DNA from: Frankia sp. R82
GTDB lineage: Bacteria > Actinomycetota > Actinomycetes > Frankiales > Frankiaceae
Direction of reading: 5' to 3'
DNA: 53,034 nt
Assembly (NCBI RefSeq): GCF_023716925.1
Contig: NZ_JAMQQG010000001.1
Coordinates: forward strand, 127,887-180,920
The translations under genes and the position numbers were made by a program. Below, in pieces: positions 34,391-42,909 of the stretch. The notes beneath the pieces were generated by a model, which saw only the letters and a list, made by a program, of their open reading frames with translations, did not search any database and was not told the DNA's origin. Position 1 is the first letter of the stretch. Each line of letters begins with the position of its first letter.

Positions 34391-35937
34391 TGGGGATCGT
34401 GCTCATCCTGGTCATCCTCGCCACCGTCGTCGCGACGTTCGCCCACCGGCTGTCGGTACCGGCACCGTCCCTGCTCGTCGTCGCCGGCGTGCTGGTGGGC
34501 CTGCTGCCCGGCGTGCCACAGGTACGGGTCGAGCCGGACGTGGTGAGCACCGTCGTGCTCCCGCCGCTGCTGTACGCCGCGGCCGAGGAACTGTCCTGGC
34601 GCGACCTGCATGCGGTGCGGCGGCCGGTGGCCGTCCTCGCGCTCGGGCTCGTCCTCGCCTCGGCCGCGGCCGTCGGGCTGCTCGCGCTGGCGGTCACCCC
34701 GTTGTCGGCGGACATGGCCTTCGTTCTCGGCGCGGTGCTCGCCAGCACGGATCCCGTCGCGGTCTCCGCGCTGGGTCGTCGGCTGGCATTGCCGCCCCGG
34801 GTGCAGGCACTGGTCCAGGCCGAGAGCCTCTTCAACGACGCCACCAGCCTGGTGCTCTTTCGCGTCGCGGTCGGTATCGCGGTCGCCTCGGGGGCGATCT
34901 CCTGGGTGCACGTGGCCGGGGAGTTCGGCTGGCTCGCGGGCGGCGGAGCGGTGGTCGGCGCACTGGTCGCCGCGGGCGTCACCCTGATCCGCCGCCGGAC
35001 CGAGGACCCGGTGCTCGAGACCGTGATCGCCCTCGTGACGCCCTACGCCGGCTACCTGCTGGCGGAACGGCTGGGTGCCTCCGGGATCAGCGCCGTCGTG
35101 GTCGCCGGTGTCGTCCTCGGCACGCAGACCGCTGACATCACCACCAGTCGCATCCGGCTACAGCTGCACGCCGTGTACGGCACCGTCGTCTTCCTGCTGG
35201 AAAGCGTCGTGTTCGCGCTGATCGGGCTCCAGCTACCCACCCTGGTCCGGGATCTCTCCGGGCCCGGAGCGTGGTGGCCGCTGGCAGCACTGGCCATCAG
35301 CGGCATGCTCCTGGCCATCCGCGCGGTCTGGGTGTTCCCGCTGTCCGCGGCCATGCAGCGGCGCCGGGGAGCCCGCCCGTCGTGGCGGATACCGCTCGTC
35401 GTGTCCTGGGCCGGGGCGCGCGGCGTCCTCCCGCTGGCCGCCGCCCTGTCGATCCCGCTGACCGACCATGCCGGCCACCCGTTGCCGGACCGTGAGCTCG
35501 TTCTCCTGCTGACCGCCAGCGTCATCGTCGTGACCCTCACCGTCCAGGGCTTCACCCTCGCCCCGCTGGTGCGCCGGACCGGCATCGCCCGCACGCCCCA
35601 GGACATCGTCCTGGAGGGCCTCCGGACCAGGCTGCGGATCACCCACGTCGCCCTGGAACGCCTGAATGAGATGACTGGTCTGGAGGTGGCTCCGGAGGTC
35701 GTGATCGACCGGCTCCGTCGGGAGCTGACCAACCGAATCGACCAGCTGGACGCCGGCAAGGACGACGGGCGTCCCGATCCGACCGCGGCCTCCTACCGGG
35801 GGTTGCGTCGCGACCTCATCGCCCTGGAGAACGCCGAGCTGAACCGGCTCTACGAAACCGGACACATCAGTGACACCACGCGTCGAAGCATCCAGCGCGC
35901 ACTCGACCTGGAAGACATCGGACTGGGCGACGACTGA
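34390..35937 (+). CDS. CPA1-family Na+(K+)/H+ antiporter
   Basis: 515 residues from GTG 34390 (VGIVLILVILATVVATF), with GGAGG upstream; an ATG at 34312 would put 26 non-conserved residues inside the structured leader. About twelve hydrophobic helices; STDPVAVSALG and the ion-site Asp in ESLFNDATSLVLF mark NhaP/YjcE-type exchangers. Also WAGARGVLPLAAALS. A cytosolic tail (about 410-515) is predicted helical. Located after kdpD, it suggests that K+ uptake and cation/proton exchange are coordinated. Confidence 0.93.
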   Translation: MGIVLILVILATVVATFAHRLSVPAPSLLVVAGVLVGLLPGVPQVRVEPDVVSTVVLPPLLYAAAEELSWRDLHAVRRPVAVLALGLVLASAAAVGLLALAVTPLSADMAFVLGAVLASTDPVAVSALGRRLALPPRVQALVQAESLFNDATSLVLFRVAVGIAVASGAISWVHVAGEFGWLAGGGAVVGALVAAGVTLIRRRTEDPVLETVIALVTPYAGYLLAERLGASGISAVVVAGVVLGTQTADITTSRIRLQLHAVYGTVVFLLESVVFALIGLQLPTLVRDLSGPGAWWPLAALAISGMLLAIRAVWVFPLSAAMQRRRGARPSWRIPLVVSWAGARGVLPLAAALSIPLTDHAGHPLPDRELVLLLTASVIVVTLTVQGFTLAPLVRRTGIARTPQDIVLEGLRTRLRITHVALERLNEMTGLEVAPEVVIDRLRRELTNRIDQLDAGKDDGRPDPTAASYRGLRRDLIALENAELNRLYETGHISDTTRRSIQRALDLEDIGLGDD

Positions 35938-35948
35938 CAGGAGTGGCC

Positions 35949-37220
35949 ATGAGTACGCCGTCGACGGCTGTATCGCGGGAGCTGCCTCGGCGGTTGGGGA
36001 TGTTCGACGCGGTGATGATCGGCCTGGGGTCGATGATCGGGGCGGGGGTCTTCGCCGCACTGGGACCGGCGGCGCAGGCGGCCGGATCCGGGTTGCTGCT
36101 CGGGCTGGCCTTCGCCGCCGTGGTCGCCTACTGCAACGCGACGTCGTCCGCGCGGCTGGCGGCCCGCTATCCGGCGTCGGGCGGCACCTACGTCTACGGT
36201 CGTGAGCGGCTCGGTGTCTTCTGGGGCTATCTGGCCGGATGGGCCTTCGTCGTCGGCAAGACCGCGTCCTGCGCGGCGATGGCCCTCACCGTCGGCTACT
36301 ACGTCTGGCCCGGCCAGGCCCATGCGGTGGCGGTGGTGGCGGTGATGGCGTTGACCGCGGTGAACTACGTCGGCGTGCGGAAGTCCGCCTGGCTCACCCG
36401 GGTGATCGTCGCGGTCGTCCTGACCGTGCTCGCCGCGGTGGTGGTCGCCGCCCTCACCTCGGCCACGTCGAACGTGGCCCGGTTGGACATCGGTGCGGAC
36501 GCCACGTTCGGCGGGATACTCCAGGCGGCTGGCCTGCTGTTCTTCGCGTTCGCGGGATACGCGCGCATCGCCACCCTCGGCGAGGAGGTCCGTGACCCGG
36601 CCCGCGTCATCCCCCGCGCCATCCCGACCGCCCTCGGTATCACCCTGGTCGTCTATGCCGCGGTGGCGATCGGGGCCCTGCTGGTGCTGGGTCCCCAGCG
36701 GCTGGCGGACGCCACCGCGCCGCTGTCGGACACCGTGCGTGCCGCCGGGGTCGGTTGGCTGACGCCGGTCGTCCGGGTCGGGGCGGCGGTCGCCGCGCTG
36801 GGTTCCCTGCTCGCGCTGATTCTCGGGGTTTCGCGCACCACCCTGGCGATGGCCCGCGACCGGCACCTGCCGCATGCCCTGGCCGCGGTCCATCCCCGGT
36901 TCGCGGTGCCGCACCGGGCCGAGCTTCTGGTCGGCGCGGTGGTGGCGATCCTGACCGCGGTCACGGACGTGCGCGGGGCGATCGGTTTCTCCTCCTTCGG
37001 CGTGCTGGGCTACTACGCCATCGCGAACGCGAGTGCCTGGACCCTCGCCCCGGACGAAGGCCGTCCACCGCGCGTCGTACCGGCGGTCGGGCTCGCCGGC
37101 TGCCTGGCCCTGGCCTTCGCCCTGCCGCTGTCCTCGGTGGTCGCTGGAGCCACGGTGCTCGCCGTCGGCGCCGCCACCCACGGCATTCGCCGAATCACCA
37201 CCGCCCAGCCGCGGGCATAG
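35949..37220 (+). CDS. APC-family amino acid permease
   Basis: 423 residues from ATG 35949, with AGGAG at 35939-35943. The first helix MFDAVMIGLGSMIGAGVFAAL holds the GxG-type substrate loop of the APC superfamily. About twelve helices follow. ARYPASGGTYVYGRERLG and FFAFAGYARIATLGEEVRDP are conserved. The tail is short. It starts 11 bp after the antiporter stop and is probably in the same transcript. Substrate unknown. Confidence 0.9.
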   Translation: MSTPSTAVSRELPRRLGMFDAVMIGLGSMIGAGVFAALGPAAQAAGSGLLLGLAFAAVVAYCNATSSARLAARYPASGGTYVYGRERLGVFWGYLAGWAFVVGKTASCAAMALTVGYYVWPGQAHAVAVVAVMALTAVNYVGVRKSAWLTRVIVAVVLTVLAAVVVAALTSATSNVARLDIGADATFGGILQAAGLLFFAFAGYARIATLGEEVRDPARVIPRAIPTALGITLVVYAAVAIGALLVLGPQRLADATAPLSDTVRAAGVGWLTPVVRVGAAVAALGSLLALILGVSRTTLAMARDRHLPHALAAVHPRFAVPHRAELLVGAVVAILTAVTDVRGAIGFSSFGVLGYYAIANASAWTLAPDEGRPPRVVPAVGLAGCLALAFALPLSSVVAGATVLAVGAATHGIRRITTAQPRA

Positions 37221-37288
37221 CCCCGCCCACCCCCACGCCGCCTGCCCGGTAACGACGAGACCGCGATATCGGAATCCGGGTGCGCGGC

Positions 37289-37322
37289 GGTCACGGAAAC
37301 GAGGTGGTCACGGAAACGAGGT
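37289..37322. repeat. 17-bp tandem duplication before the terminator
   Basis: Two identical adjacent copies, 37289-37305 and 37306-37322. The second runs into the first arm of the strong hairpin at 37318. Confidence 0.92.
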
Positions 37323-37356
37323 GGTGGCGCGGATTCATGGTCCGCGCCACCACCTC
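37318..37356. terminator. strong hairpin, probable bidirectional terminator
   Basis: A perfect 16-bp stem: GAGGTGGTGGCGCGGA (37318-37333) and TCCGCGCCACCACCTC (37341-37356), with a 7-nt loop. It lies between the convergent permease stop (37220) and DUF305 stop (37365), only 8 bp from the latter. No T tract, as common in high-GC actinomycetes. Confidence 0.85.
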
Positions 37357-37364
37357 CATGGGCG

Positions 37365-37988
37365 TCAGACCTTGGTGAGCAGGGTCTGCATGGTGGCGAT
37401 CTGGGTGTTCTGGGTGTTCTGAATATTCTCGGCGAGGCGTGTCGCCGACGTGTTGACCCCGTCGCGGATTTCCGTCTTCGCCATGGCGATGGCACCTCGA
37501 TGATGCACGATCATCATGGTGAGAAACATTGTGTCGAAGGCGGATCCGGTCGCCATCTTCAATGTCGCCATGTCGTCGTCGCTCATCATGCCGGCCATGG
37601 TCCCGCCCGACATCATGGTCCCGCCCGACATCATGGTCGAGCCGTGGTCACCCATACCGTGCCCGGAACCGCTGCCCCCGACGGGGGGCACCGTGGGCTG
37701 CTTCCAGGCGTTGAGCCACCCGACCATGGTGGCGATCTCCGGGGCCTGTGCCGCGCGGATCTGACGGGCTAGGGTCTTCACCTGCGGATGACCGGCGCGG
37801 GTTTCGGCCAGATCGGCCATGGCGACGGCCTGCCGGTGGTGGGGGATCATGTTCTGGGCGAAGGCGACGTCGGCGGCGTTGTGATCGGCGGCACCGGTGT
37901 TCGTGCTGCCGTTGCTGCCGTTGCTGCCGCAGGCGGTGAGAACGATCGCGGCCAGGGCCGCCGCGATGAGCAGTGCCAGTCGTCTCAT
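37365..37988 (-). CDS. DUF305 lipoprotein with Met-rich insert
   Basis: 207 residues. Signal peptide with lipobox LTAC (Cys20), then a Ser/Asn/Gly linker. Two copies of the DUF305 helix-bundle motif: FAQNMIPHHRQAVAMADL and TMMIVHHRGAIAMAKTEI. Between them lies a Met/Gly/His-rich segment (GHGMGDHGSTMMSGGTMMSG) partly made by short tandem repeats. Paired HH and Met-rich stretches suggest copper or other metal binding outside the membrane, which is inference. It lies downstream of the DUF6153-like gene, which often accompanies DUF305. Confidence 0.9.
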   Translation of the reverse strand: MRRLALLIAAALAAIVLTACGSNGSNGSTNTGAADHNAADVAFAQNMIPHHRQAVAMADLAETRAGHPQVKTLARQIRAAQAPEIATMVGWLNAWKQPTVPPVGGSGSGHGMGDHGSTMMSGGTMMSGGTMAGMMSDDDMATLKMATGSAFDTMFLTMMIVHHRGAIAMAKTEIRDGVNTSATRLAENIQNTQNTQIATMQTLLTKV

Positions 37989-38077
37989 GTTGGTACCTCG
38001 TCTGCCGGAGGTGTGTAGTCCGAAGGAGTTCGGCGCACGTCACAGGAGCCCGGAAGGTCCGGGCCGGACGTGTCGGT

Positions 38078-38545
38078 CTACAGGCGGAGCACGCAGAGCG
38101 AGGCGAGTGAGGGTGGCTGAAGTAATGATCGACCGGGGGGCGCCCGCCCGCGGTGGGGGGACGCCGCGCGCAGGGCTGCCCGTCGCACCGACGTCGAGGA
38201 GAACAGCCGGGTAAGCAGCAGGACGATGACCAGCAGGATCGTCAGACGGAGAAACGCCAGGCACATCGCGCCACCGTGCCCGTCATGATCCATCTCCGTT
38301 GCGGACGAGGTCATGACGGGCTGTGGAGCGGGGTGGCGCACCGGCAGGGCCGATGGTGGGGGGTACATGTCCGCCCCGTGCATCGCCGACGACCCGATCT
38401 GGCCGGTGGTGTCGGCGTGCCGGCCGGGTGCCAGGTGGGTGGACAGGCCGCCGTGCATGAGCAGAATGCCCAGCAGGACAGGTACAGCAAGCAGGAACAG
38501 CGGCAGCCCGGCAGGGGTGCTCTTTCCGTGGGGCCGGGCGCTCAT
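38078..38545 (-). CDS. DUF6153-like membrane protein
   Basis: 155 residues from ATG 38545; no strong ribosome binding site. N-terminal helix (LFLLAVPVLLGILLMHGGL), a His/Met-containing external loop (HGADMYPPP, EMDHDGHGGAMCLAFL) and a second helix (LTILLVIVLLLTRLF). The C-terminus SLASLCVLRL matches the usual conserved end of this actinomycete family. Function unknown; His, Met and Cys in the loop and pairing with DUF305 suggest metal handling. Confidence 0.75.
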   Translation of the reverse strand: MSARPHGKSTPAGLPLFLLAVPVLLGILLMHGGLSTHLAPGRHADTTGQIGSSAMHGADMYPPPSALPVRHPAPQPVMTSSATEMDHDGHGGAMCLAFLRLTILLVIVLLLTRLFSSTSVRRAALRAASPHRGRAPPGRSLLQPPSLASLCVLRL

Positions 38546-38732
38546 GGATCCAGTCTGCCCGGCCGGGGGCTGGTCGGCTGGTCGACCATGGGTCCGATCC
38601 TTCTGCGCCGGGACACGAGCACCGGACCCGGCCGACCCCGCCGGGGCGGCATACCGGATCCGGGAACACGGGTCATCGCGTTGAACTGCTGGTGGGCGGT
38701 GCGGGGCAGTACCACCCGAACTGTTTGTCAAC

Positions 38733-38779
38733 GTCCCTGGGCACAGCGGTCCCTGGGCACAGCCATTCCTGGGCACAGC
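38733..38779. repeat. 16-bp tandem repeat, three copies
   Basis: The core CCTGGGCACAGC recurs at period 16: units about 38733-38748, 38749-38764 and 38765-38779, the third with two changes. It lies in the 281-bp gap between the lipoprotein stop and the DUF6153-like start, which otherwise shows no gene. Confidence 0.88.
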
Positions 38780-38826
38780 CGGAACAGTCGAAGGCACGGG
38801 GTCCCGCGGCGCCCCGGACGTGGGGT

Positions 38827-39345
38827 TCAGGTGGTGTCGAAACAGCCGTCGAACTCGAACACCGGATTTATCACGTTCTTGCCGGCAGCGTTTCTGATCA
38901 TGATGGGTCCGATGATTTTCGTGGGACCGCCGGCCTGGTAGCAGCCGTTGGAGCGGACCTGGAGTTCGAACTTGCCGCTCTGGGGTCTGCCGGTGCCGTC
39001 GGTCCAACCGACCTGGCAGATCCAGTCGCTGCCAGCGCCCTTGTCATGGGATCCGGGGGTGCTGCGGTGACAGGTGGGTCTGGCGGCCACGGAGGTCGGG
39101 GTGAGTCCGGGATGACCGAGCAGGGTCTGCTGCTGGACGTAGAGGTTGGCGAACACGGGGCCGAGCGAGCCTTCGACTCGGGGTCGGGTGACATCGGCGG
39201 AGCAGCCGACCAGCATGGCGGTCAGGGCGGCGGCGATGACCACCGTGCCGGCCAGACGAGCCCGGCCGGCCAGCCGAGCCCGGCGGACCAGCCGACCGCG
39301 GGGTGCCCGGACACCGCACGACCGGTCGGGGGTGGGACGGGGCAT
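38827..39345 (-). CDS. putative lipoprotein linked to an ABC transporter
   Basis: 172 residues. A basic N-terminus, hydrophobic helix and lipobox TAMLVGC (Cys48) indicate export and lipidation. The mature part has four or five cysteines (CHR, WICQVGW, NGCYQAGG, FDGCFDT), probably disulfide-bonded. QVGWTDGTGRPQSGKFELQV recalls DUF4333/secreted actinomycete domains, but I cannot name it firmly. It starts 5 bp after the ABC permease stop and is the last gene of that operon. It could be a substrate-facing or sensor part of the exporter. Confidence 0.72.
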   Translation of the reverse strand: MPRPTPDRSCGVRAPRGRLVRRARLAGRARLAGTVVIAAALTAMLVGCSADVTRPRVEGSLGPVFANLYVQQQTLLGHPGLTPTSVAARPTCHRSTPGSHDKGAGSDWICQVGWTDGTGRPQSGKFELQVRSNGCYQAGGPTKIIGPIMIRNAAGKNVINPVFEFDGCFDTT

Positions 39346-39350
39346 GTGGG

Positions 39351-40232
39351 TCAGCCTCCGGTGATGTCGCGCCGACGCAGCGCCGTGAAGGCGACGGCCA
39401 GGCAGAGGACGAGGTAGCCGGCGCTGACGAGCGTGCCGTCGCGCAGCGGTCCGTAGTACGGGTGCGCCGCGAGCAGGCCGTGCCAGGCGTCGAAAGGGGT
39501 GACGAGCAGCAGGTGGCGGATGGCATCGGCGCCGTTGAGGAAGGCGTAGAGCTGCATGAGCAGGCCGAGGATGATCGGTCCGACGATGCCCGCGGGGCTG
39601 CTGCGGGTAAGCACCGAGATCATGATCCCCAGGGCGGTGAAGCCGAGCAGCGGTGGCAGGGCGGTGGCCCAGGCGGCGAGGACCAGCCCGGCGGCGCGCC
39701 CCGCGGGCAGCAGGGTGCCGGACAGGCTCTCCAGCGGCTGGTGGCCGACGAGCAGGACGCCGGCGGTCAGGCAGCTCAGCGCGAGGACGGTGAGGACGGC
39801 GGTCGCGAAGGTGGTCGCGGCCAGAGTCTTGGCCCAGAAGATCTGGCTGCGGCTGTGGGAGCGGGTCAGGATCGTCTTCCAGGTACCGTGCTGGTCCTCG
39901 CTGGCGAAGATGTCGCCGGCGACGAGGCAGGTGAGCAGCGGGAACACCCATTGGGCGGCGAAGCCGAGGATGAGCAGCGGCGTGGCGAAGCCGCTCGCAT
40001 GGACCCATCGGCCGTAAAGGGTGTCCTTCGGCAGGCGGTCCTGGCGGTCGAGGAGCACCACGAACACGAACGGGGCGACCAGGCAGACGGCGAGGGTGGC
40101 CCGGGTGCGGGCCTGGGCGGCGAGTTTGGCGATCTCCCACCGGTAGGCGGTGATCACCCGGCCGCGGCCGACCGGACGAGGCCGGACCATCGCCGGACCG
40201 TCGGTGGACGTGGTGGTGACGGGCGCGGTCAT
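39351..40232 (-). CDS. ABC-2-type transporter permease
   Basis: 293 residues with six hydrophobic segments and the ABC-2 arrangement: EIAKLAAQARTRATL before helix 1, and EDQHGTWKTILTRSHSRSQIFWAK between helices 2 and 3, the coupling helix typical of this class. Its ATG overlaps the ATPase stop (ATGA at 40229-40232). Confidence 0.9.
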   Translation of the reverse strand: MTAPVTTTSTDGPAMVRPRPVGRGRVITAYRWEIAKLAAQARTRATLAVCLVAPFVFVVLLDRQDRLPKDTLYGRWVHASGFATPLLILGFAAQWVFPLLTCLVAGDIFASEDQHGTWKTILTRSHSRSQIFWAKTLAATTFATAVLTVLALSCLTAGVLLVGHQPLESLSGTLLPAGRAAGLVLAAWATALPPLLGFTALGIMISVLTRSSPAGIVGPIILGLLMQLYAFLNGADAIRHLLLVTPFDAWHGLLAAHPYYGPLRDGTLVSAGYLVLCLAVAFTALRRRDITGG

Positions 40233-41236
40233 GGAGTCGCTCCGGTGACGTTGTGGGACCGGGGTCGCAGGCCGGCCGAGGTGGAGCCGGTTGCCGAGCC
40301 GCTCGCCGAGCCGGCTGCCGAGCCGGTCTCGGTGAGCATGAAGAACAGCGATTCCAGCGGTGCGATCTCCAGGTGCAGGGCGCGTACCGCGATGCCGGCG
40401 CGGCCGAGGGCGATGAGGTAGCCGTCCGCGTCGGCGGTCTGGGCCCGCAGTGCGAGACCACCGGCGTGATGGGCGGTGACGGACACGCCGTGATGTTCGG
40501 CGGACAGGCGCAGCGCGTGGTCGTCATCGCTGGTCGCCAGCCGGTGGGACGGGTCCGGGGCCTGGGCGCGCAGCTCGTCGATCGAGCCGTGGTATGCCAC
40601 CCGGCCGGTGCGCATGATGGTGACGTTGTCGCAGATCTCCTCGACCTCGTCCATGTTGTGGCTGCTCAGCAGCACGGTCAGCCCGCTGCCGGCGAGCCGG
40701 GTGACCAGCGCGCGCATGTCCCGGATGCCGGCGGGGTCCAGCCCGTTGGCCGGCTCGTCGAGCACGAGCAGCTGTGGGTCACGCAGCAGGGACGCGGCGA
40801 CACCCAGCCGCTGGCGCATCCCGAACGAGTAGCCCCCGACCTTGTCGCCCGCCCGATCGGCGAGGTCGACCACGTCGAGCACCTGGTCGATGTGGCTGTC
40901 CGCGTCACCGCCGTCGAGGCCGGCGAGCAGCATCAGGTTGCGCCGGCCGGACAGGTACGGATAGAAGCGGGGGCTCTCGATGAACCCCGCGACCCCGTCC
41001 AGCGTCGTCGGTCCCGCCTCGGCCCACGTCCGGCCGAAGACCCGCAACGTCCCGGCATCCGGGCGGATCAACCCGAACAGCATCCGCAGAAACGTCGTCT
41101 TCCCCGCGCCATTCGGGCCGAGGATGCCGTACACCTCGCCGACATCCACCCGCAGATCAACGTGATCCACGGCGGTGAGCCCACCGAAGCGCTTGACCAG
41201 CCCGACGGCTTCGACCGCCGGCACCCCATCCACCAT
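40229..41236 (-). CDS. ABC transporter ATP-binding protein
   Basis: 335 residues. Walker A GPNGAGKTT, signature GYSFGMRQRLG (the LSGGQ position), Walker B LLVLDEPANGLDP and switch His in LLSSHNM. A C-terminal extension past residue 230 is typical of drug/lantibiotic-type ABC-2 systems and ends in an Ala/Gly/Ser repeat (GSAAGSASGSATGSTSAG) made of short DNA repeats. It is divergent from a BlaI-like repressor, with a dyad operator 22 bp before its start. Confidence 0.94.
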   Translation of the reverse strand: MVDGVPAVEAVGLVKRFGGLTAVDHVDLRVDVGEVYGILGPNGAGKTTFLRMLFGLIRPDAGTLRVFGRTWAEAGPTTLDGVAGFIESPRFYPYLSGRRNLMLLAGLDGGDADSHIDQVLDVVDLADRAGDKVGGYSFGMRQRLGVAASLLRDPQLLVLDEPANGLDPAGIRDMRALVTRLAGSGLTVLLSSHNMDEVEEICDNVTIMRTGRVAYHGSIDELRAQAPDPSHRLATSDDDHALRLSAEHHGVSVTAHHAGGLALRAQTADADGYLIALGRAGIAVRALHLEIAPLESLFFMLTETGSAAGSASGSATGSTSAGLRPRSHNVTGATP

Positions 41237-41257
41237 CCGCCATCCCCTCGCCGAGCC

Positions 41258-41282
41258 GTCTACTACTCATCGAATAGTAGAC
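41258..41282. promoter_or_regulatory. BlaI-type dyad operator 1 (ABC side)
   Basis: GTCTACTA (41258-41265) and TAGTAGAC (41275-41282) are perfect inverted arms with a 9-bp spacer, 22 bp upstream of the ABC ATPase start. The core TACTA-N9-TAGTA is repeated at 41377-41395 before the BlaI-like gene. Confidence 0.75.
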
Positions 41283-41376
41283 GGCCGGACGGGGAGATCC
41301 ATGGCGGGCTGGCCGCCAGCTGTCTGCGGCATCAGGTGTGGCGCGTTGCGGCCTACCCCGCTCGCCCGACCCTTCG

Positions 41377-41395
41377 TACTATCAAGCCAGTAGTA
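41377..41395. promoter_or_regulatory. BlaI-type dyad operator 2 (repressor side)
   Basis: TACTA (41377-41381) and TAGTA (41391-41395) with the same 9-bp spacer as operator 1. It is 13 bp before the GTG of the BlaI-like gene and touches its GGAGG ribosome binding site, suiting autorepression. Confidence 0.72.
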
Positions 41396-41408
41396 GCGAG
41401 GAGGTGCG

Positions 41409-41867
41409 GTGGCCAGAAAACCCAGACGTGAGCCGGGAACGCTCGAACGCGAGGTGCTCGCCGCGATCGCCGCGGCCGGCCGGCCACTCACCCCGGCCGA
41501 GACCCTCGCCGAACTCGGCGAACCACTGGCCTACACCACGGTGATGACGACCCTCGCCCGCCTGCACGACAAGGGCGCCCTGACCCGGGCGCCCGCGGGC
41601 CGCTCCTACGTCTACGCCCCGGCCGCCAACCCGGACACCCTGGACGCCGCCCTCACCGCCCGACAGATGTCCCGCCTGCTCGGCGCCGGCCCACACCGGG
41701 CCGAGACCCTTGCCCGGTTCGTCGCGGACCTGCGGCCGGAGGACGAACAGCTCCTCGCCGACCTCCTCACCACGCACCGATCCGACCCTGATGGCGACGC
41801 CGACCCCAATGGCGACGCCGATGGTGAGAACAGCACCGGCAGCGTGGAGGGCGGGCCGCAGCGATGA
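41409..41867 (+). CDS. BlaI/MecI/CopY-family repressor
   Basis: 152 residues, GTG start with GAGGAGG upstream. The winged helix: LEREVLAAIAAAGRPLTPAETLAELG, LAYTTVMTTLARLHDKGALTRAPAGRSYVYAP. The C-terminal helices ([23 protein letters not shown]) form the dimer part. The tail is Asp/Gly-rich from a short repeat. Such repressors are removed by a membrane metalloprotease; one follows with an ATGA overlap. Likely targets are itself and the divergent ABC operon, which share the same dyad. Confidence 0.93.
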   Translation: MARKPRREPGTLEREVLAAIAAAGRPLTPAETLAELGEPLAYTTVMTTLARLHDKGALTRAPAGRSYVYAPAANPDTLDAALTARQMSRLLGAGPHRAETLARFVADLRPEDEQLLADLLTTHRSDPDGDADPNGDADGENSTGSVEGGPQR

Positions 41868-42790
41868 CGACTGTCGCGGTTGTCCCGTTCGTCGCGAGTC
41901 TGCTGCTGGCCGTCGGCGGCGGCTGGCTCGGTCGACGGCTACCTCCCGCCACCGCCACCCGGCTGCTCACCGCCGCCTGCCTGGTGACCGCCCTGGCCAC
42001 CGGTTTCATCCTGTCGGTCGTGGCCTTCACCCTGCTCGCCCCGATGCCCGTGCTCGCCGCGGTCGGGCACTGGTCGGCCACCGTCGTCCGCGGCCACGAC
42101 CCGCTGCCCGCCACCGCCGGGTTCCTGCCAGCCGCCGTCGTCGCCGGTCTGCTCGCCGCCGCCCTGCGCCGGACCATCGCCGTCGGCCGGGACCTGGCCG
42201 CGGCCGAACTCACCTGCCGCCGGCTCGGACCTGCCCCCACCGGCCTGGTCATCGTCGACGACGACCGGCCCGACGCCTACACCCTGCCCGGACTCACCGG
42301 CCGGATCGTGGTGTCCACCGCGATGCTGCGCGCGCTCCCCCCCGACGAACGCCGCGTGCTCCTCGCCCACGAACACTCCCACCTGCACCACCGCCACCAC
42401 GCCTACACCCACCTCGCCGACCTCGCCGCCGCAGCCAACCCGCTGCTGCGATCCCCCGCCGCCGCCGTCCGACTCGCCGTCGAACGGTGGGCGGACGAAG
42501 ACGCCGCCGCGGCCAGCGGCAACCGGGCTGTCGCCGTCCGGGCCCTGGCCCGCGCCGGACTCGCCCGCGCCCGCACAGTCGCCATGCCGAGCGCGGCACT
42601 CGGCGCCGCACATACCGACCTCGCCCATCGGGCCCGGGCACTACAGCAGCCGCCACCGAAACCGCAGCCCGTTCTGACCCTCATCCTCTGCGCGCTCATG
42701 GTGGCCACCGCAGCCGCCGCCCTCGACACCTCCCATGCGACCGAACGAAGGTTCGAACACGCGCAGGCGGCGTTCGCGCACCGGACCTGA
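41864..42790 (+). CDS. M56-family (BlaR1-like) membrane metalloprotease
   Basis: 308 residues. Three or four helices before residue 110, the zinc motif HEHSH (HExxH; LLAHEHSHLHH), and a last helix near the C-terminus (PVLTLILCALMVATAAAAL). It lacks a BlaR-type penicillin-binding sensor domain, so the inducing signal is not beta-lactam binding by this protein. Its start overlaps the repressor stop (ATGA), a constant feature of such pairs in actinobacteria. It probably cleaves or triggers loss of the BlaI-like repressor. Confidence 0.92.
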   Translation: MTTVAVVPFVASLLLAVGGGWLGRRLPPATATRLLTAACLVTALATGFILSVVAFTLLAPMPVLAAVGHWSATVVRGHDPLPATAGFLPAAVVAGLLAAALRRTIAVGRDLAAAELTCRRLGPAPTGLVIVDDDRPDAYTLPGLTGRIVVSTAMLRALPPDERRVLLAHEHSHLHHRHHAYTHLADLAAAANPLLRSPAAAVRLAVERWADEDAAAASGNRAVAVRALARAGLARARTVAMPSAALGAAHTDLAHRARALQQPPPKPQPVLTLILCALMVATAAAALDTSHATERRFEHAQAAFAHRT

Positions 42791-42813
42791 CGAGACCGTC
42801 CGGCGCGGGGAAA

Positions 42814-42855
42814 GGGACTGCTGGGGCATGCGTGGTCTCACGCCCCAGCAGTCCC
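42814..42855. terminator. strong hairpin between convergent genes
   Basis: A perfect 14-bp stem: GGGACTGCTGGGGC (42814-42827) and GCCCCAGCAGTCCC (42842-42855), with a 14-nt loop. It lies between the M56 stop (42790) and the M23 peptidase stop (42910). Confidence 0.85.
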
Positions 42856-42909
42856 GCTGTTCCAGGTGATCGCGATGTGCCAGGCGGGTGTGGTCCAGGT
42901 CCGGTCAGA

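Noticed and set aside
41939-42628. Minus-strand frame opposite the M56 protease
   Set aside because: Gly/Val/Asp-rich mirror of a high-GC gene that has a clear HExxH motif on the plus strand.
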